Origin: Roseovarius gaetbuli
Lineage (GTDB): Bacteria; Pseudomonadota; Alphaproteobacteria; Rhodobacterales; Rhodobacteraceae
Assembly (NCBI RefSeq): GCF_900172365.1
Contig: NZ_FWFJ01000017.1
Coordinates: 1-64,000 of the forward strand
Length of the DNA stretch: 64,000 bases
Direction: 5' to 3'
The notes under the pieces were generated by a model. It worked only from the letters and a program-made list of their open reading frames with translations, had not been told where the DNA came from and made no database searches. Shown here piece by piece: positions 38,235 through 47,373 of this stretch; within the stretch, counting starts at the first letter, position 1; each line of letters opens with the position of its first letter. The position numbers and the translations under genes are program-made.

Positions 38235-40121
38235 ATGAAACGAAGAGAAGCATTGAAGCTTGGCTTGGGTGTTGCGGGCGCTACCGCTGTAGCATCGCAG
38301 GCCGGGGCCGAGATCAAACAATGGCCGGACAGCGCTGCTGACGGTTTGACGCAGGATGGTCTGGTATTCCCGGACAATTTTGTACCGAGCATCGTCTCGT
38401 CACCGAGCCCTGATGTCGAGCCGTTTACCGCGCCGCTCAACATTATGCCAACGGCGCAGCCGATCGACCCCTCGACATACGATCCGCCGATCGAGCCTGA
38501 TCGCCATCAGCGGTTCCACGATTTCCCGCCGGTAAATCATTACGAAGAAGTGATGAGCGAATTCCGCTGGAAGTATCACTGGCAGCCCCCGTATGGCGAT
38601 GGCAACGAAGGTGTTGTTGGCCGTGACGGTGATCCGGATGTTGGCTCCTGGCACTGGGGTTTCAACGGCATTACGCCGGGTGAGACGTATAAATCCAACT
38701 ATGGCGAAGCGCTTTTCCTGCGTCGCAACAACCTGCTGCCGCCCGTTGGCACAGGCAATGTGACCTTCGCGCTTCCGTCGCCGACGATCCACATGCACAA
38801 CGGCCATACCGCGTCCGAATCTGACGGTATTCCGCAGGATTTCTTCAATCCTGGTGAATTCTGGGATCACCACTATGGCAACTTCCCGGCGGGTTCGCCC
38901 GATGGGTGGGACTATGACAACACCGAGATCATGAACACGCTGTGGTATCACGACCACCGTCTGGATTTCACCGCGACCAACGTTTACGCGGGCTTCTCGG
39001 GGTTCTACCTGCTGTTTGATGAGCGTGATTCAAACAACGAAAACGATCCGAACCCGCGGGCGTTCAACATGCCGTCGGGCGATTACGACATTCCGCTGAT
39101 CCTGCATGACGTGCAGTTCCAGCCGAACGGTCAGGTGATCTGGGACTTCTTCATGCCCGATAGCCCGATTCAACCGGAACCCAAGGACGTGCCCGAAGAT
39201 GTGGGCAACTCTCAGGGGGCGCTGGATACGTTCGGTCCCAACCGTCTTGAGTACACCACACAGGGTATGACAGGCGACAAGATCACCGTGAACCGCATCA
39301 TCCAGCCCTATCTGGATGTGGATCGCCGCAAGTACCGCTTCCGTTTCCTGAACGGCGGTCCGTCGCGTCTTTACACGCTGGTGCTCAAGATTACCCCTGC
39401 CGGTGGTGGTGAGCCCTATTTCGACGATTGGGTCATCCTGTCGAACGACGGTAACCTGCTTGAGGCTCCGCTGATCGAACCTTCGTTCGAGCTGTGGGTT
39501 GCAAACCGCTTTGACGTGATTGTCGACTTCTCGAAGTACGGCGATGGCGATCTTGTCGAGGTTTACAACACCAAGGAAATTCGTTCCGATGGCGCTGGTC
39601 CGACCGGCTATAGCCTCAAGGGCGAAGACATGATGCCCGTCATTCAGTTCCGCTGCAAAGCGGGTGACGTTGCTGATCCGTCGAAAATTCCTGCCAAGAT
39701 GCGCAAGCTTCCCAAGATCCGTATGTCGGAAGTCCGCCGTAAGCGTCTGTTTGTCTTCGATTATGACAACGGTCTGTGGACGGTGAACGGTCGCCTGATG
39801 GATCCCAACCGCGTGGATGCCAAGATCGAGCAGGGGTCTGCCGAAATCTGGACCTTCCGCAACGAAGGCAATGCTTGGGCACACCCAGTCCATACCCACT
39901 TCGAAGAGTTCCAAATTCTTGAGGTCAACGGTCGTCCGCCAAGTGCGGTTGAGCGTGCCCGCAAGGACGTGGTTTCGCTTGGACCTGGAGACGAAGTTAC
40001 GTTCTTCAGCCGCTGGCGCGACTTCTTCGGTAAGCACGTGATGCACTGTCACAACGTTGTGCACGAAGACCATGCCATGATGATCCGTTGGGACATCGTT
40101 GAGCCGGGTCAAGGCGACTAA
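38235..40121 (+). CDS. ioxA: Multicopper oxidase, iodide oxidase subunit IoxA-like
   Basis: 628 residues. The N-terminus MKRREALKLGLGVAGATAVA carries a twin-arginine pair and fits a Tat signal, as expected for a metalloenzyme folded before export. Four copper-binding motifs are intact: HMHNGH (H186, H188), WYHDHR (H239, H241), HPVHTH (H550, H553, H555) and HCHNVVHEDHAM (H604, C605, H606, H610, M615). That gives a type 1 site with Met axial ligand plus a trinuclear centre; architecture is CotA/bilirubin-oxidase-like. Multicopper oxidases of this kind next to SCO chaperones and an IoxC-type gene are known as iodide oxidase (iodide to iodine) in alphaproteobacterium strain Q-1. A good GGAGGA site precedes the ATG. 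Activity on phenols or Mn(II) is the alternative. Confidence 0.78.
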   Translation: MKRREALKLGLGVAGATAVASQAGAEIKQWPDSAADGLTQDGLVFPDNFVPSIVSSPSPDVEPFTAPLNIMPTAQPIDPSTYDPPIEPDRHQRFHDFPPVNHYEEVMSEFRWKYHWQPPYGDGNEGVVGRDGDPDVGSWHWGFNGITPGETYKSNYGEALFLRRNNLLPPVGTGNVTFALPSPTIHMHNGHTASESDGIPQDFFNPGEFWDHHYGNFPAGSPDGWDYDNTEIMNTLWYHDHRLDFTATNVYAGFSGFYLLFDERDSNNENDPNPRAFNMPSGDYDIPLILHDVQFQPNGQVIWDFFMPDSPIQPEPKDVPEDVGNSQGALDTFGPNRLEYTTQGMTGDKITVNRIIQPYLDVDRRKYRFRFLNGGPSRLYTLVLKITPAGGGEPYFDDWVILSNDGNLLEAPLIEPSFELWVANRFDVIVDFSKYGDGDLVEVYNTKEIRSDGAGPTGYSLKGEDMMPVIQFRCKAGDVADPSKIPAKMRKLPKIRMSEVRRKRLFVFDYDNGLWTVNGRLMDPNRVDAKIEQGSAEIWTFRNEGNAWAHPVHTHFEEFQILEVNGRPPSAVERARKDVVSLGPGDEVTFFSRWRDFFGKHVMHCHNVVHEDHAMMIRWDIVEPGQGD

Positions 40122-40165
40122 GCTTCACCGAATACGGAAATCTCTGAGAAAGAGAGGAGACTATC

Positions 40166-40903
40166 ATGACGAATAGACGTCAATTTTTGACCGGACTCCC
40201 GGTTGCCGCAGCGGTGGGCTTTACTACCACGGCGGGTTCGTCCTCGGAACGGGCGGCGCATGAGGCCAAAGCGGCCATGAAGCGCATGGATCACGGTCGT
40301 GTCGTTCAGACCGGCAACGTGATCGATTCCACGAAACGGGACTCGTTCCCGCATCTGGAATTGACCAACCAGCACGGGGAAACCAAAGCGTTCTACGAGA
40401 ACTATATCGAGAACCGCATTGTGGTTATGAACTTCTTCAGCATTCGCGACGAAGCATCATTTCCGATTACCGAAAAGCTGAGCAAGGTTGTGGCCGAGCT
40501 GGGTGACAAAGTGGGGAGCGAAATCCAAGTCGTCTCCATCACGCGTGACCCGGAATACGACACACCCGATCGCCTTAAGGCTTTCGCGGCCGAGTTCAAC
40601 ACACCCGAAGCCTGGACATTCCTGACAGGCTCGCGTGAGAACAGCTCGGATCTGGCCTTCCGGATGTACCGGATGGGTCATAGCGCAAAACCCAGCAACA
40701 GCCGCAAGGTCGATGTCATCTTCTATGGCAACGGCAGTGCCGGTCTTTGGGGCGCATTCCCGGTTGATATTCAAGCCGATGATGCCGCCAGCCGGGTTTC
40801 GTGGGTTATGCCGCATGCCATCCCAGCGGATGGAAAAATGCGTCGTGCCGGTCCGCGTGTGTTCGATCTCAAGGATACGCGCAACCACAACCGCGAAGTC
40901 TAA
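40166..40903 (+). CDS. ioxB: SCO1/SenC-like protein without copper-binding cysteines (IoxB position)
   Basis: 245 residues. A classical Tat signal (TNRRQFLTGLPVAAAVG) and a thioredoxin-like SCO fold recognisable from VVSITRDPEYDTPDRLKAFA and the region around residue 90. The copper CxxxC motif is absent: aligned with its neighbour IoxD the two cysteines become D95 and F99, and the whole protein contains no cysteine. It therefore cannot bind copper or do thiol chemistry in the usual way. A structural or partner role in oxidase assembly is inferred. Lies 44 bases after ioxA with a GAGGAG site. Confidence 0.75.
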   Translation: MTNRRQFLTGLPVAAAVGFTTTAGSSSERAAHEAKAAMKRMDHGRVVQTGNVIDSTKRDSFPHLELTNQHGETKAFYENYIENRIVVMNFFSIRDEASFPITEKLSKVVAELGDKVGSEIQVVSITRDPEYDTPDRLKAFAAEFNTPEAWTFLTGSRENSSDLAFRMYRMGHSAKPSNSRKVDVIFYGNGSAGLWGAFPVDIQADDAASRVSWVMPHAIPADGKMRRAGPRVFDLKDTRNHNREV

Positions 40904-40954
40904 GTCACTGGCCCCGGGCAACCGGGATCCCAGCACAGCATTCAAACGGAGACT

Positions 40955-42904
40955 ATGAAAATGTTTCTCAAATCTATTAGATGGGCGGCGGTGGTGGCTT
41001 TGCCAGTCGCAGCCACTCTCGGAGGGACCACTGCTTCGGCGCAGGGTCTTGCCGGCATCAACCAGTTCTGTATCGATAAATTCGGTTCAGGACAGCAACC
41101 GCGCGTGCCTTTCGAGACACGGGTCATTAGTCCAGATGGAACTGCTACCCATCTGACGACTGCCGGTGGCGAGTCGGTTTTTCCGGCAAACCCGGATTAT
41201 CCGAACGGGGACAGCTTTACGCCGCACCCGTCCAACATGATCCCGACGGTGTACGAAAACCTCAAGAGCTGTCGCGGCAACTATATTCCCAACACGTTGC
41301 CGTCCACGCCGGAAAACCCCTACAATCTTCATGACGATCCTGTCGTCACGGAGATCGACAAAACCTCGCCGACCGATGATCTCGACTGGATCATGGATCA
41401 GATCGAGGCAATGTCGGAACCCCACCGTGTCTGCCGTAGCTTCGGTGGCAACCGCCACTGCTATGAGTATCCGCGCCGGGTTCCGCAGGATCGGCTTAGC
41501 AAGCTGGCACGTGATGCCGTTGATATCATTGAAGGAAATGATCTTACGGGCCGTCTTAGCAACCGCGAATACGAAGGTTTCCCGCTGCTGCACTATCTCG
41601 GTGGTCTGAAGGAAAAAGCGGTTGATCCGGTGACCAAGTCGGTGACCGTCAACCAGATCTGGTACGATACCCACATCGAATCCGACACCGCCTACATTGA
41701 TCCGGAAGTGGTGAACGACGAAGAGTGGACCATCAAGTACAACGTCAAGATCCTGAACCGTGGGCACGAAGACTTCGCACCCTACGCGATGGTTTTTGAT
41801 GATCCGAACGAACTTAACCTGACGGATGTTGGTGGGCCTGACCTGACCGCAGGGGGCACGCGTGTTGCGCGTATTCCGAACGTCGGGTTTGATCAGACCT
41901 TCTTTCCGATGCAAGAAGGCCTGATGTACACCCTCAACATGAAGATGCCCCCGGCACGCTTCTGGAATCTCAGCTATCACTGGGGCTGGCGCAACCACCC
42001 ACCACGGGTTCAGGTCGTTGAAAACGTTCTGGTCCCGATTGCCGGCAACCGCCGCAACTTTGCCGAGATCGGTGTTTTTGGCGCAAACCCACGTGAAAGC
42101 GAAGCCACCAAGCTTGCGGCGATCGAACAGATCGGCGACACGGCACCGGCCAAGCGGATGTGGGCCATGTTCCGCGAACTTGCGAACATGAACACCAACC
42201 GCGCTCACGGTAGCGACTTCAGTGGTCTCAACGGCTCGGTTATTCAGGCGCAGATGGCTCAGATTCGCGAAGCCTTCTACGACTGGGGCAATCGTAACCA
42301 ACTTCCCACTGGCTATGAGATGGGTGAAGGTTATGACATGACGGTCCTGTTCCTGAACAACACCATTTATGGTCAGCTCAAAGGCCATGACAGTACTGCA
42401 GAAGTTCGCATGACTGACGGTGTCTGGGATAAACGTGGTGATGAAGTCAAAATTGAGCTTCTGAATGGCGACTACTATCGTCATGCCTATGTTCTGGTTG
42501 ACTTTGGCGGTCTGCGTGGCTGGGAAAATACCTTCCACAATACCCTGCCTGTCGGTGGTGCCGGTCCGCTCTTTACCTTCGGCCGGAACGCCTTCTGGAT
42601 CCATGTTGCGGGTCAAGGGGCTATCCCGATCCCGAATGCGGTACGCCCGGAACAGCTTTCGCCGACACCCGTGGCGAACGCGTTGGCTGGTGTGATCGGC
42701 TCGAAGAAGGGCAACCATCACTGGACAGATTCGCTCTATTCAGCGATGGGCGGTACGCCGGATGCGATGTCAGACTATGTTAACACCGACGGTGTTGGTA
42801 AACATTCTCTGACCGTTCAGTTCAGCTACGAGCCGTCGCGTCGTCTGCGGATGTATCAGTTCGATGCTCTGCACCACGACACGGCCGTGTGGTCGGTTCA
42901 CTAA
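40955..42904 (+). CDS. ioxC: Large secreted protein, IoxC-like iodide oxidase partner
   Basis: 649 residues with a Sec signal peptide (cleavage after TASAQ). No known domain is recognised. The mature protein is rich in His, Trp, Tyr and Asn and has four N-terminal-half cysteines (FCIDKF, SCRGNY, RVCRSF, RHCYEY). Size and position, third in a MCO-SCO-x-SCO order, agree with IoxC (about 71 kDa), which copurifies with IoxA in the iodide oxidase of strain Q-1. Starts 51 bases after ioxB, with GGAG; an ATG six bases further in (40961) is equally placed. The fold and the role (second subunit, scaffold or iodide site) are not known. Confidence 0.7.
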   Translation: MKMFLKSIRWAAVVALPVAATLGGTTASAQGLAGINQFCIDKFGSGQQPRVPFETRVISPDGTATHLTTAGGESVFPANPDYPNGDSFTPHPSNMIPTVYENLKSCRGNYIPNTLPSTPENPYNLHDDPVVTEIDKTSPTDDLDWIMDQIEAMSEPHRVCRSFGGNRHCYEYPRRVPQDRLSKLARDAVDIIEGNDLTGRLSNREYEGFPLLHYLGGLKEKAVDPVTKSVTVNQIWYDTHIESDTAYIDPEVVNDEEWTIKYNVKILNRGHEDFAPYAMVFDDPNELNLTDVGGPDLTAGGTRVARIPNVGFDQTFFPMQEGLMYTLNMKMPPARFWNLSYHWGWRNHPPRVQVVENVLVPIAGNRRNFAEIGVFGANPRESEATKLAAIEQIGDTAPAKRMWAMFRELANMNTNRAHGSDFSGLNGSVIQAQMAQIREAFYDWGNRNQLPTGYEMGEGYDMTVLFLNNTIYGQLKGHDSTAEVRMTDGVWDKRGDEVKIELLNGDYYRHAYVLVDFGGLRGWENTFHNTLPVGGAGPLFTFGRNAFWIHVAGQGAIPIPNAVRPEQLSPTPVANALAGVIGSKKGNHHWTDSLYSAMGGTPDAMSDYVNTDGVGKHSLTVQFSYEPSRRLRMYQFDALHHDTAVWSVH

Positions 42905-42986
42905 GCGATTATAAGAAATGGGCATCGGCGGTTTTGCCGCCGGTGCCCGTCATTTTGAGACATTACTTTCTCGACGGAGACTTAAA

Positions 42987-43793
42987 ATGAACCATATCAG
43001 AGCTGCTCTGAGTGCTCTTCCGGCCTGCGCCCTTGCCACAGTGGTCGGTTTTTCCACGCCTGCGCTTGCCGGGAGCGATACATCGTCTCACACGATGGAT
43101 CACAGTCAGGGAAATATGCAGACCCACGACAACACCCAAAAATCCAACACCGCAATGACGGGCCACGGGGCCGATCACGAGGCCGATCACGGCGACGATG
43201 GTTTCACCGCAGGTCACCGTATGCCACGCCATCTTGCGATGGACAGCGGGAATGGTAGCGACATCGCGATGCGTACTGACGGGTTTCAGTACCAACGCAC
43301 CCTGAATGATTACAAAATGCCCGACGTCACCCTGCGCGACTCTCATGCTCGCAAAGTCAACTTTGCTGAGCTGATGACGTATGACGGGCCGGTGCTGCTT
43401 AATTTCGTGTTCACCAGCTGTGCCACGATCTGCCCGGTGATGAGCGCGACCTTTGGCCAGACCCAGGATGATCTGGTGGCGATTGACCCCAATTACCTGA
43501 TGGTCTCGATCTCGATTGATCCGGAATATGACACCCCCCGCCGCTTGCGTGAGTATGCCAAGCTGCATGATGCGCGTGACAACTGGGTGCTTTTGACCGG
43601 CCAGTTTGACGATATCTTTACCGTCGTGCGCGATTTTGATGCCGTGTATAAAGGCGAGAACAAGATGTACCACCGCCCGCTGACCTTCCTGCGCAAGGCC
43701 AAAGATGCGCCCTGGCTCCGGCTTGAAGGGTTGCTGTCGTCCGAGGAACTGGCGGATGAATATGCCAACCTGCTGCGCCCCGAGGTGAACTGA
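42987..43793 (+). CDS. ioxD: SCO1/SenC copper chaperone (IoxD position)
   Basis: 268 residues. Sec signal peptide, then a Met/His-rich segment (about residues 35-85, for example SHTMDHSQGNMQTH and HGADHEADHGDD) likely to scavenge copper, then a thioredoxin-like SCO domain with the intact copper site CATIC (C145, C149) and H229 in KMYHRPLTF. It probably delivers copper to IoxA in the periplasm. ATG at 42987 follows a CGGAGA site. Its stop overlaps the next gene's start (TGATG). Confidence 0.88.
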   Translation: MNHIRAALSALPACALATVVGFSTPALAGSDTSSHTMDHSQGNMQTHDNTQKSNTAMTGHGADHEADHGDDGFTAGHRMPRHLAMDSGNGSDIAMRTDGFQYQRTLNDYKMPDVTLRDSHARKVNFAELMTYDGPVLLNFVFTSCATICPVMSATFGQTQDDLVAIDPNYLMVSISIDPEYDTPRRLREYAKLHDARDNWVLLTGQFDDIFTVVRDFDAVYKGENKMYHRPLTFLRKAKDAPWLRLEGLLSSEELADEYANLLRPEVN

Positions 43794-45484
43794 TGCTGGG
43801 ACAAACTTCGATTCGCAAAATCCTGCGCCGCGTCGGTCTGGCGCTTGTGCTGGCCGTGACACCGGTTTTGGCCGGGGCCGGGCAGGCGGGCGATGCCGAA
43901 CTTGGCCGTCGCCTGTACTGGGAGGGGATCGGCGCCGATGGCAAGCCGGTCACTGGCGTGACCCAGGGCGACGTGCAAATTTCCGGGGCACAGTTTTCCT
44001 GTGTGAACTGTCACCGCCCTAGCGGTTTTGGCACCTCTGAGGGGGGCAACTATGTGCCGCCGATCATGGGGAATATCCTGTTTGACAAGAAGCATATGGA
44101 TCGCAACCGTATCTTCAAGGATCTCTATCAAGAGGTGCAGCCGCCGAATTTCTGGGCCCGCGTGCGCCAGCCGCGCATGCGCCCGGCCTATGACGAGGTG
44201 CTTTTGGCGCGGGCGTTGCGCGACGGTGTGGATGCTGGCGGTCACGAGTTCGACCCGATCATGCCCCGCTACGAGCTGTCTTCGGCCGATGTTGCCAATC
44301 TCGCCGCTTTCCTTCGGAATCTCTCGGGCGAGCTTGACCCCGGCGTCGACGACAAGAACATTCACTTTGCCACGATCATCGGCCCGGATGCCGACCCTGC
44401 CGAGGCAAAGGCGATGCTTGATACCATGCAGGCGTTCTTTACCTACATGAACATCGACACCGAGGGCGACACCACGAAACCGACGTTTTCGCCGAACTAT
44501 CGCTCGAACTTCGTAGACGCCTATCGCATCTGGAACCTGCACGTCTGGCAGCTTGAGGGTGCCCCCGAAACATGGCGCGCCCAGCTTGAGGCAAAATATG
44601 CCGAACAGCCGGTCTTTGCGTCTTTGAGCGGTCTGGTCAAAGGCCCGTGGGACGAGATTGGCAAGTTCTGCGACGACAAGCGTTTGCCCTGCGTCCTGCC
44701 GAATGCCGAATTGCCCACACCGGGCGAGGGGCGCTATGGCTATTCGGTGTTTTTCAATCGCGGTATCGCGCTTGAGGCCGAGGCTCTGGCGATCCATTTC
44801 GGCGATGAGGAGGTTCCGCTTGGCCGCGTCGTGCAGATCCACGGCGCAGGTCCGCAAGGCACACGTCCCGCGGCGGCCTTTCAAGAGACCATGACCATGG
44901 TGCTTGAAGGAACCGAAGTTGAAACTGTCGAATATGCTGGCGCTGCGGGGCTCAGGGCCGCTCTGAAACGTCACGCCGATGCCGACACCCTTGTGATCTG
45001 GCCCGAGGATGCCGCCGAAGCGGTTAAGGTTCTGGTCGATGTCGACCCGAAAGCGGCGCTGATCACCTTGCCGTCGGTCAGCAAGGATTTCGCCAACGCG
45101 GCTTTCCCAAGTGACATGATCGCGCGCACCAAATTGATTTGGCCGTATGACAAACCGGGCTCGTATCATCCGCGAAAATATCGTATAAGAGGGTGGATGC
45201 ACACGCGCAGGCTGGATGTCACCCATCCGCGCATACAGCTGCAGACTTACTATGCATTGACGCTGATGGAGTTCGGCCTCATGCATGCAATTAGTGATTT
45301 TTATCGCGATTATGTGCTTGAAATCATTGAACATGAGGCGGAAAATGAGCTAAATCCCGGCACCCATCCCGAACTGGGTCTTGGGCCGGGGCAGAGGTTC
45401 GCCTCTAAAGGCGCGTTTATAGCAGAACTGGCGCCGGAAGAGCGGGTTGGCTACCGCGTCGTCAGTGATTGGATCGTACCCTAG
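43793..45484 (+). CDS. ioxE: Cytochrome c - periplasmic binding protein-like fusion (IoxE position)
   Basis: 563 residues. Signal peptide to about residue 30; a mono-haem cytochrome c domain with CVNCH (C70, C73, H74) to about residue 185; then a large domain whose pattern (FATIIGPDADPAEAKAM, VFASLSGLVKGPWDEI, LPCVLPNAELP) resembles type 1 periplasmic-binding proteins of the Leu/Ile/Val group. Such fusions occur with dehydrogenases and oxidases as electron carriers that may also bind a ligand. Here it could carry electrons to or from the oxidase. Start overlaps ioxD's stop by one base; it ends the cluster before a strong terminator. Confidence 0.72.
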   Translation: MLGQTSIRKILRRVGLALVLAVTPVLAGAGQAGDAELGRRLYWEGIGADGKPVTGVTQGDVQISGAQFSCVNCHRPSGFGTSEGGNYVPPIMGNILFDKKHMDRNRIFKDLYQEVQPPNFWARVRQPRMRPAYDEVLLARALRDGVDAGGHEFDPIMPRYELSSADVANLAAFLRNLSGELDPGVDDKNIHFATIIGPDADPAEAKAMLDTMQAFFTYMNIDTEGDTTKPTFSPNYRSNFVDAYRIWNLHVWQLEGAPETWRAQLEAKYAEQPVFASLSGLVKGPWDEIGKFCDDKRLPCVLPNAELPTPGEGRYGYSVFFNRGIALEAEALAIHFGDEEVPLGRVVQIHGAGPQGTRPAAAFQETMTMVLEGTEVETVEYAGAAGLRAALKRHADADTLVIWPEDAAEAVKVLVDVDPKAALITLPSVSKDFANAAFPSDMIARTKLIWPYDKPGSYHPRKYRIRGWMHTRRLDVTHPRIQLQTYYALTLMEFGLMHAISDFYRDYVLEIIEHEAENELNPGTHPELGLGPGQRFASKGAFIAELAPEERVGYRVVSDWIVP

Positions 45485-45516
45485 GGTTTTGAGTAATGGG
45501 CTCTTACGGTACGTAG

Positions 45517-45551
45517 TGGGCGGTGGGGAAACCCGCCGCCCATGTTTTTTT
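45517..45551. terminator. Terminator between ioxE and gspO
   Basis: TGGGCGGTGGG pairs with CCCGCCGCCCA (one G-T wobble) around a GAAA loop, followed by a run of seven T's on the plus strand. It separates the convergent oxidase cluster and gspO. Confidence 0.88.
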
Positions 45552-45571
45552 ACCCCGATGATTTCGGTGGT

Positions 45572-46318
45572 TTAGCCGATTAGAAACCAAAGGCCCGCGG
45601 CCCCGGCAAGATAGGCCCCAAAGGGAATTTCTTCGTTCGATCCGGGGCGTTCGCCTTTGCGCCAGCCGACACAGATCGCGACAAGCATCGCGGTTATCGC
45701 GGCGATCAGCGCCACCACGGGAAGGGCGGTTGCGCCCAGGCCGACACCTATTCCACCCATCAGTTTGACATCGCCCAACCCCAACCCTTCGCGCCCGCGA
45801 AGTTGTTGATAAAAAACGCGAATCACCCAGAACACACCCGCGCCGACGAGGCCCCCGATCACTGCGTCAAGCGGTCCGCGAAACGGGTCCTCCAAGGCGA
45901 GGCCAAACCCCGTAACCGCCAAAAGCCCGGTCAGCACATTGGGCAAGCGAAAGGCGGCCAGATCACACATGACCAGGCCCAGCAGGATCCAGAGAAAAAG
46001 CGCACCAAGCACCATATGCAGGGGCGATTGTGCCCCCCATACCGCCGCAATCGCCAGAGCCGCCCCCGCAATTTCGGCGTAGAACAGGCGCTTTGGGATT
46101 GCCGTTTCGCAGGTCCGGCATTTGCCGCCCAACATGAGCCAGGACAGGATCGGCATCTTGTCGCGCCAGGAAATCCTTGTCCCGCATCTGCGGCACCGCG
46201 ACGGCTCTCGGACCACGCTTTCCCCCCGTGGAAGACGGTCCGCCCAGGCGGCCATGAATGATCCGACCGCCGCGCCGCTCAGGATCAGGAAAAAGGCAAG
46301 GGGGGCTGTGGCTGGCAT
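45572..46318 (-). CDS. gspO: Prepilin peptidase GspO
   Basis: Integral membrane aspartic protease of 248 residues that cleaves and N-methylates the pseudopilins GspG-K. N-terminal domain with a zinc-type tetracysteine (CRRC about residue 43, CRTC about 70), the first catalytic Asp in MCDLAAFRLPN and the second in the family GLGDVKLMGG motif. ATG at 46318 chosen over a TTG at 46324. It is transcribed toward ioxE, alone on the minus strand of the secretion locus. Confidence 0.92.
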   Translation of the reverse strand: MPATAPLAFFLILSGAAVGSFMAAWADRLPRGESVVREPSRCRRCGTRISWRDKMPILSWLMLGGKCRTCETAIPKRLFYAEIAGAALAIAAVWGAQSPLHMVLGALFLWILLGLVMCDLAAFRLPNVLTGLLAVTGFGLALEDPFRGPLDAVIGGLVGAGVFWVIRVFYQQLRGREGLGLGDVKLMGGIGVGLGATALPVVALIAAITAMLVAICVGWRKGERPGSNEEIPFGAYLAGAAGLWFLIG

Positions 46319-46432
46319 GGGCAATCCGATGCTTGAAAATGGTCGGCGGATGCAAGGCTATGATTGTGCATGGCGCGCTGTTGGTTTATGATTTGTTTGG
46401 CATTCTATATTTTTTTACGGATCGATTTTACC

Positions 46433-46897
46433 ATGAAAATCAATACGTCACACCCGATGAGCAAACCTGGCAAACCCGATGGCGAGGCCGGCTTTTCGTT
46501 GCTGGAACTGATGGTCGTGGTGGTCATCATGTCGATTCTCGCGCTCGTGGTGATGCCGCGCATTATTGACCGCCCCGATCAGGCGCGCGTTGCGCGGGTA
46601 CAATCGGATCTTGCGGTGCTGAGCGGCGCGGTCAAGCTCTATAAGCTCGACAATTTCCGTTATCCGAGCACCGAACAAGGCCTGCTTGCCCTGAGAGAGG
46701 CGCCGACAATCGCGCCCGTGCCGCAGAATTACGCGTCAAACGGCTATATCGACCGCCTGCCGCAGGATCCCTGGGGCAATTCCTATCAATATCTGCAGCC
46801 GGGTATTCACGGCGAATTTGATATTTTCACCCTCGGCGCCGATGGCGTCTCGGGCGGGGATGGCGTCGATGCGGATATCGGCTCATGGAGCGAATAG
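46433..46897 (+). CDS. gspG: Type II secretion major pseudopilin GspG
   Basis: 154 residues. A class III signal ending in GEAG before FSLLELMVVVVIMSIL, with Glu at +5 of the mature protein. The C-terminal part has the GspG calcium-loop signature DGVSGGDGVDADIGSW and DPWGNSYQYL. The ATG at 46433 has a weak ribosome-binding site; 46457 is a plausible alternative. Assembles the pseudopilus and is the first gene of gspGHIJKLMN. Confidence 0.93.
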   Translation: MKINTSHPMSKPGKPDGEAGFSLLELMVVVVIMSILALVVMPRIIDRPDQARVARVQSDLAVLSGAVKLYKLDNFRYPSTEQGLLALREAPTIAPVPQNYASNGYIDRLPQDPWGNSYQYLQPGIHGEFDIFTLGADGVSGGDGVDADIGSWSE

Positions 46898-47373
46898 GAC
46901 CGGCATCCGAGCATGGTTTTACCCTTCTGGAGATGGTGATTGTCGTTGCAGTGATCGCCGTTTTGTCGGTCACGGCGACGTTTTCCGTCACACAGCGCAA
47001 CAGTGGGGACAGCGATGTCTTGCGCTTTGGCGCGGCCTATGACCGGCTGCGCGATGCGGCCATTCTGGGCCATTCCGCGCGCGGTGTCGCGCTTTTGCCC
47101 GGCGGCTGGCAGGTGCTTTTACCGGCCCCTCCGGGGGCTGAGGCCGAGGGCTGGCAACCTAATGGCAGAGCTCAGAAATTTCGCGGCGAGGTGCGCTTTG
47201 AAGGCGCGAGCGGGCCGATTTTCCCCAAGGAACTCGACCGCGAACCTGCCCCCGATCTGGTGTTTCTGCCCGACGGTCAGGTGACCCGCTTCGAGGTCAG
47301 CTTTATCGGCAACGGCACCCTCATGCGCTGTGCGTCGGCTGGGTTTTCAGGCCTGGTTTGCGAGGGGACATGA
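46885..47373 (+). CDS. gspH: Minor pseudopilin GspH
   Basis: 162 residues with the leader EHG before FTLLEMVIVVAVIAVLSVTA and a variable globular domain. Overlaps gspG by 13 bases and gspI by 4. Identified mainly by the pseudopilin helix and its order in the operon. Confidence 0.85.
   Translation: MERIGPASEHGFTLLEMVIVVAVIAVLSVTATFSVTQRNSGDSDVLRFGAAYDRLRDAAILGHSARGVALLPGGWQVLLPAPPGAEAEGWQPNGRAQKFRGEVRFEGASGPIFPKELDREPAPDLVFLPDGQVTRFEVSFIGNGTLMRCASAGFSGLVCEGT

Noticed and set aside
38235..45484. Reading the multicopper oxidase cluster as a Mn(II) oxidase system
   Set aside because: No MnxG/MofA-type long oxidase or MopA heme peroxidase is present. The MCO-SCO-IoxC-SCO arrangement fits iodide oxidase better. 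It remains the chief alternative for the activity.
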